Source: Massilia sp.
Lineage (GTDB): Bacteria > Pseudomonadota > Gammaproteobacteria > Burkholderiales > Burkholderiaceae_D
Reading direction: 5' to 3'
DNA: 11,623 bases
NCBI GenBank assembly: GCA_003520365.1
Contig: DOUW01000105.1
Span: 1 to 11,623 of the forward strand
Below are positions 6,008-11,623 of the stretch, in pieces. The notes under the pieces were generated by a model that saw nothing but the letters and a program-made list of their open reading frames with translations, searched no databases and was not told the origin of the DNA. How positions within the stretch are numbered: position 1 is the first letter of the stretch; every line of letters begins with the position of its first letter. The position numbers and the translations under genes are program-made.

Positions 6008-6679
6008 TTGGCCAAGCTGCTTCTCGATCCACCCCGCCTGCCGGTCGATGCCATCGCCGGCGAACCGCCGGTCGACCCGGCGCTCCTCACCGCGGCGCGC
6101 CTGCGCACGCGTTTTGCCGAGGCGCGCCGCGCCTGGGACCCTGAAACCGCGGAGGAAACGCCTTTCCAGCCTGGCCTGACGCTGCGCCGCGCCGCCGTCC
6201 TGGTGCCCCTGGTCGATCGCCCCACAGGCTTGACCGTGTTGCTCACCCAGCGCACCGCGCATTTGACCAGCCACGCCGGCCAGATCAGCTTCCCGGGCGG
6301 ACGCGCCGAAGAAATCGATTCGTCGCCGATCGAGACCGCGCTGCGCGAATCGGAAGAGGAGATCGGCCTGCACCGCCGCCACGTCGAGATCGTCGGCGTG
6401 CTGCCGGAATACGTGACCGCCAGCGCCTACCGGGTGCGCCCGGTGGTCGCCCTGGTGACGCCGCCGTTCGAGCTGCGCGCCGACCCCAACGAAGTGGCCG
6501 AGATCTTCGAGGTGCCCCTTGGCTTCCTGATGAACGGCGCCAACCACCAGCGCATGTCCTTCGAGCTGCCGGAAGGGGCGGGGCGGCGCAGCTTCTATGC
6601 CATGCCCTACGAGCGCTTCTTCATCTGGGGCGCGACTGCGGGCATGTTGCGGAACCTGTTCCATTTCCTGCGCGCTTGA
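6008..6679 (+). CDS. Nudix hydrolase, CoA pyrophosphatase type
   Basis: This family cleaves coenzyme A and derivatives to 3',5'-ADP and 4'-phosphopantetheine and helps control the CoA pool. The 223-residue product carries the family signature LLTQRTAHLTSHAGQISFPGG at 78-98 and the Nudix catalytic helix RESEEEIGL at 113-121, whose glutamates bind the divalent metal. The Arg that the CoA motif usually has four residues before the conserved Gly is a Thr here (T87), a variant I believe occurs in related bacteria. I place the start at TTG 6008 because AAAGGA (5995-6000) lies 7 bases upstream; an earlier TTG at 5975 falls in the T-tract of the rplS terminator. There is no signal peptide, so the protein is cytosolic. 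Confidence 0.9.
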   Translation: MAKLLLDPPRLPVDAIAGEPPVDPALLTAARLRTRFAEARRAWDPETAEETPFQPGLTLRRAAVLVPLVDRPTGLTVLLTQRTAHLTSHAGQISFPGGRAEEIDSSPIETALRESEEEIGLHRRHVEIVGVLPEYVTASAYRVRPVVALVTPPFELRADPNEVAEIFEVPLGFLMNGANHQRMSFELPEGAGRRSFYAMPYERFFIWGATAGMLRNLFHFLRA

Positions 6680-6713
6680 TACTTTTGCTTCACAGTTAGT
6701 TACCAGTCCGGAT

Positions 6714-6742
6714 TTGATTATGGCCCGCGTCTGCGCTATCGT
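6714..6742 (+). promoter_or_regulatory. Candidate sigma-70 promoter of the CobD/CbiB-like gene
   Basis: TTGATT (6714-6719) and TATCGT (6737-6742) are separated by an ideal 17 bases. Transcription would start near 6749, about 35 bases before the ATG. Confidence 0.4.
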
Positions 6743-6783
6743 AGCGGGCAGCGTAGTGTTGCCATAACAAAAGAAGGATTTGC

Positions 6784-7743
6784 ATGACATTTTTTTCCAT
6801 TCTGTGCGCCCTGCTGATCGAGCAGTTGAAGCCCCTGCGCGCGGATAACCAGGTCTACGGCGGCATCAAGACGCTCGCGATGCGCATCGAAGGCTGGTTC
6901 AATGCCGGCGAGCCGAAGAATGGCCGCATGGGATGGATCCTGATGATGCTGACGCTGGTGCTGCCGGTCGCCATCATTTACTGGGTACTGCAATACTACG
7001 GCCTGGTCTTTCTTGCTTTCGCCTGGAACGTGCTCGTCGTCTACCTGACGCTGGGGTTCCGCCACTATAGCCATTACTTCACCTCGATCCAGTTGGCCCT
7101 GAACCAGGGCGACGAGGCCACCGCGCGCGCACTGCTGGCGGAATGGACGCGGCTCGACACGGTCGGCATGGACGCCCAGGAAATCGCGCGCATCGCCGTC
7201 GAAAAGTCGCTGATCACCACCCATCGCAGCGTGTTCGGCGTATTTTTCTGGTTCCTGATGCCGGGCGGCCCGGCCTGCGCCGTGCTCTACCGCGTGTCCG
7301 AATACCTGGCGCGCGCCTGGAACGAACCCGAGCACATGCGTAACGAGGCGTTCGGCCAGTTCGCCGCCAAGGCCTTCTACTGGATCGACTGGATCCCGGT
7401 GCGCCTGACCGCGGTCGCCTTTGCCGTGGTCGGCAATTTCGAGGACGCGATCTATGCCTGGCGCAACTTCGCCAACCGCTGGGCCGACGAATCGCGCGGC
7501 ATCATCCTGGCCGCTGGCGGCGGGGCGATGGGCGTACGCCTGGGCACGCCGCAGGAAAATGCCCCGCAACTGTTGCCGGCCGATGCGGCGACGGTGGACC
7601 TGTCCGACGTCGAGACCGATGTCCTGCCGGGAGAGGAGCCGAGCCTGCGCGCACTGCAAAGCACGGTGGGACTTGTCTGGCGCGCCCTGATACTATGGAT
7701 GATCCTGCTCCTGCTCTTGTCGAGCGTGGTCTGGCTCGGCTAA
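6784..7743 (+). CDS. CobD/CbiB-family integral membrane protein
   Basis: The 319-residue protein resembles the CobD/CbiB family, whose classical members form adenosylcobinamide (phosphate) by attaching an aminopropanol arm to adenosylcobyric acid. Hydrophobic segments lie at about 1-14, 51-69, 72-92, 151-170, 205-218 and 297-318. The family features are the stretch MDAQEIARIAVEKSLITTHRSVFGVFFWFLMPGGPACAVLYRV at 129-171 (compare the VESVAENTxDGxxxPLFW of CbiB) and WRNFANRWADESRGIILAAGGGAMGVRLG at 226-254. The N-terminus MTFFSILCALLIEQLKPLR also resembles AmpE-like proteins. The usual CbiB motifs are clearly modified and no cobalamin gene is nearby, so a true cobalamin role is doubtful. AGAAGGA lies just upstream of the ATG. 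Confidence 0.85.
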   Translation: MTFFSILCALLIEQLKPLRADNQVYGGIKTLAMRIEGWFNAGEPKNGRMGWILMMLTLVLPVAIIYWVLQYYGLVFLAFAWNVLVVYLTLGFRHYSHYFTSIQLALNQGDEATARALLAEWTRLDTVGMDAQEIARIAVEKSLITTHRSVFGVFFWFLMPGGPACAVLYRVSEYLARAWNEPEHMRNEAFGQFAAKAFYWIDWIPVRLTAVAFAVVGNFEDAIYAWRNFANRWADESRGIILAAGGGAMGVRLGTPQENAPQLLPADAATVDLSDVETDVLPGEEPSLRALQSTVGLVWRALILWMILLLLLSSVVWLG

Positions 7744-7764
7744 ACGTCAGGAAACGCTGCCATG

Positions 7765-7813
7765 ACGGCGCGGCAAGGCCGCGCCGTACCAGCGCATTGT
7801 CGTCGACAATGCG
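7765..7813 (+). other. Two perfect hairpins after the CobD/CbiB-like gene
   Basis: ACGGCGCGGC-AAG-GCCGCGCCGT (7765-7787) is followed after 5 bases by CGCATTGTCG-T-CGACAATGCG (7793-7813). No T-tract follows either stem. The first could work as a weak terminator or mRNA 3' end stabiliser; the second, nearly a full palindrome in DNA, could also be a protein-binding site. A third short repeat TTGTC-GA-GACAA lies at 7862-7873. Confidence 0.5.
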
Positions 7814-7892
7814 TGTTCGCCCCGCGTCGTTGAGGGGGGACGCCGGTCCTGCGGCCTAAAGTTGTCGAGACAAGACTCGTCCCCAGGTCTTC

Positions 7893-7905
7893 TATAAGAT
7901 ATAAT
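7893..7905 (+). promoter_or_regulatory. -10 region of the DUF3579 gene promoter
   Basis: Two overlapping -10 candidates, TATAAG (7893-7898) and a consensus TATAAT (7900-7905), lie about 50-60 bases before the ATG. No good -35 hexamer is present at 16-18 bases, so an activator may be needed. The TTGTC-GA-GACAA repeat at 7862-7873 is suitably placed to be its site, which is inference. Confidence 0.45.
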
Positions 7906-7955
7906 ACTGCCGTTGTTCTCATCCACGCAGTATTCTTGTATCAGCAAGCAGCACT

Positions 7956-8303
7956 ATGGCCGAGTTACCGCATACCGGGAACGAAGGCGCCACTGGCGAA
8001 TTCTTCATCCTGGGAATCACGAATAAAGGCAAGCAGTTCCGCCCGAGCGATTGGGCGGAGCGCCTGTGCGGGGTCATGTCCTGCTTCCGTCCCGAGGGCA
8101 GTGGCGGCCGCAATGCCCACCTCCAGTTTTCCCCTTACGTACATCCGACCGTGGTGAACGGCGTCAAGGCCGTCGTGGTGGACAATGCGCTCCAGAAGGC
8201 CGAACCGCTGGCCTATCACTTCGTCGTCAATTTCGCCAAGGATAACGACCTGCAAGTGGTCGATGCCTGCTTCGTCGAATTGCCGGGCGATCCAAAACTG
8301 TAG
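7956..8303 (+). CDS. DUF3579-family protein
   Basis: The 115-residue protein matches the DUF3579 pattern known from Burkholderiales: FFILGITNKGKQFRPSDWAERLCGVMSCF at 16-44, HLQFSPYVHPTVVNGVKAVVVDNALQKAEPLAYHFVVNFAKDNDLQVVDA at 55-104. The function is unknown. It is small, soluble and without a signal peptide, with two Cys at 38 and 43 and one at 105. No strong ribosome binding site precedes the ATG. It appears to be transcribed alone, between the hairpin region and the CBS gene leader. Confidence 0.85.
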   Translation: MAELPHTGNEGATGEFFILGITNKGKQFRPSDWAERLCGVMSCFRPEGSGGRNAHLQFSPYVHPTVVNGVKAVVVDNALQKAEPLAYHFVVNFAKDNDLQVVDACFVELPGDPKL

Positions 8304-8320
8304 GCAGGTCGAATCACGGT

Positions 8321-8361
8321 TTGAGCCAGATCAAGCCGGCTGCCATTTCCCGCATTAGCTT
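8321..8361 (+). promoter_or_regulatory. FNR/Anr-like box and -10 element upstream of the CBS gene
   Basis: TTGAGCCAGATCAA (8321-8334) matches 9 of the 10 defined bases of TTGAT-N4-ATCAA. TAGCTT (8356-8361) begins about 29 bases after its centre, close to the class II activator spacing. Transcription would start near 8368, leaving a leader of about 100 bases. CBS proteins are often found in oxygen-limitation regulons of proteobacteria, so the location is sensible. This is the best-supported regulatory site in the accessory part of the window. Confidence 0.55.
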
Positions 8362-8467
8362 GAACCTACAGGGTGTCGGCACGGCCGCCTTCGTTCGGTG
8401 GGCAACACCTGCCTGCCTTACGACGCACTGCCGGCCTGCGCCCCTGTCGACAAAAGGGGAGGGCACC

Positions 8468-8917
8468 ATGAACATCAGCGAAATCTGTACTGTCCAGACC
8501 ATCACCTGCGCGCGCGACGAGACCGTGCAGGGCGCGGCGCTGCTGATGCGCAAGCACCATGTCGGCGACCTGATCGTGGTCGACCATCTCGACGGCCAGG
8601 CGGTTCCGGCCGGCATCGTCACCGACCGCGACATCGTGGTGTCGGTCGTCGCGCTCGGGCTCGATCCCGATGGCCTGCAGGTCGGCGACATCATGAGCGA
8701 CGATCTCCTGACCTGCGGCGAGGACGACGACGTCTACGCCACCATCGAGCAGATGCGCCTGCGCGGCATCCGGCGCGTGCCGCTGGTGAACCGGGCGGGC
8801 GGCCTGACCGGCATCGTCAGCGCCGACGACCTGCTCGAATTCCTGGCCGAGGAAATGGGCGACCTGTCGCGCATCAGCGCCAACCAGCAGGCCCACGAAA
8901 AACGCGCTCGCCATTAG
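8468..8917 (+). CDS. Two-CBS-domain protein
   Basis: The 149-residue protein is almost entirely a pair of CBS domains (a Bateman module), at about 8-62 (TITCARDETVQGAALLMRKHHVGDLIVVD...AGIVTDRDIV) and 77-128 (MSDDLLTCGEDDDVYATIEQMRLRGIRRVPLVNRAGGLTGIVSADDLLEFL), with a basic C-terminal tail. Such modules bind adenine nucleotides (AMP, ATP) or S-adenosylmethionine and act as sensors. The GIVTDRDIV and GIVSADDLL stretches hold the Asp that commonly contacts the ligand ribose. No effector domain is attached, so it must act on a partner. I place the start at ATG 8468, after GGGGAGG; an extension to TTG 8321 would use the FNR-like box as its start and is rejected. Confidence 0.93.
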   Translation: MNISEICTVQTITCARDETVQGAALLMRKHHVGDLIVVDHLDGQAVPAGIVTDRDIVVSVVALGLDPDGLQVGDIMSDDLLTCGEDDDVYATIEQMRLRGIRRVPLVNRAGGLTGIVSADDLLEFLAEEMGDLSRISANQQAHEKRARH

Positions 8918-9044
8918 ATCTTCGCACGACGCAATAGTGCGCGGCAGCATCACCCGAATCGGCCATCTGTTACCATCGGCGCTGGCGCGTCGCCGGGCGG
9001 CGGCGCTTGCGCGTCCTCGCGGGCGCACCACCTGACGGGACCCC

Positions 9045-11623
<2,579 letters not shown>

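Noticed and set aside
8321..8467. N-terminal extension of the CBS protein from TTG 8321
   Set aside because: The extra 49 residues have no family resemblance, the start would coincide with the FNR-like box, and ATG 8468 has a strong ribosome binding site.
8398..8937. A second plus-strand frame over the CBS gene
   Set aside because: Its Arg/Ala/Gly/Pro-rich translation is a frame shadow; the other frame gives two clear CBS domains.

Overview
The window looks like a chromosomal piece of a GC-rich betaproteobacterium of the Burkholderiales, most likely a Massilia-like member of the Oxalobacteraceae. This rests on the rpsP-rimM-trmD-rplS ribosomal/tRNA-maturation operon followed by a CoA-pyrophosphatase-type Nudix gene, a CobD/CbiB-like membrane protein and a DUF3579 gene, and on protein sequences that resemble that group. 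Taxonomy was judged by eye, without a database search.

Bases 1-1407 are one IS4-group insertion sequence. Its left end coincides with the first base of the window and its right end is at 1407. The DDE transposase is interrupted by a frameshift near 1085-1093, after all catalytic residues. Each end carries a hairpin with a T-tract pointing inward, so transcription entering from either side should stop.

Bases 1408-3530 form a small accessory region. It holds an Asp/His-rich protein with an unnamed helical C-terminal domain, a proline-linker lipoprotein with a His-rich HIHA...HTHD domain, and a convergent TM2-domain membrane protein. FNR/Anr-like inverted repeats lie upstream of the first two genes at spacings that suit activation.

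Bases 3759-5970 carry the housekeeping operon. A strong sigma-70 promoter precedes rpsP (ribosomal protein S16), rimM (16S rRNA processing), trmD (tRNA m1G37 methyltransferase) and rplS (L19), and a terminator with a UUCG tetraloop closes it. The trmD-rplS gap is unusually long and contains two hairpins.

Bases 6008-8303 hold the Nudix gene (TTG start), the CobD/CbiB-like membrane protein, a gap with two perfect hairpins and the DUF3579 gene. Bases 8304-8917 hold a two-CBS-domain protein with the best FNR-like box of the window in its leader. From 9045 to the end runs a large, secreted, two-domain M16 zinc peptidase that is cut off by the window edge. No tRNA, rRNA, CRISPR array or phage gene was seen.

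The most intriguing thread is that three genes (Asp/His-rich protein, His-rich lipoprotein, CBS protein) may share oxygen-responsive control. Two of these three proteins have no recognised function.
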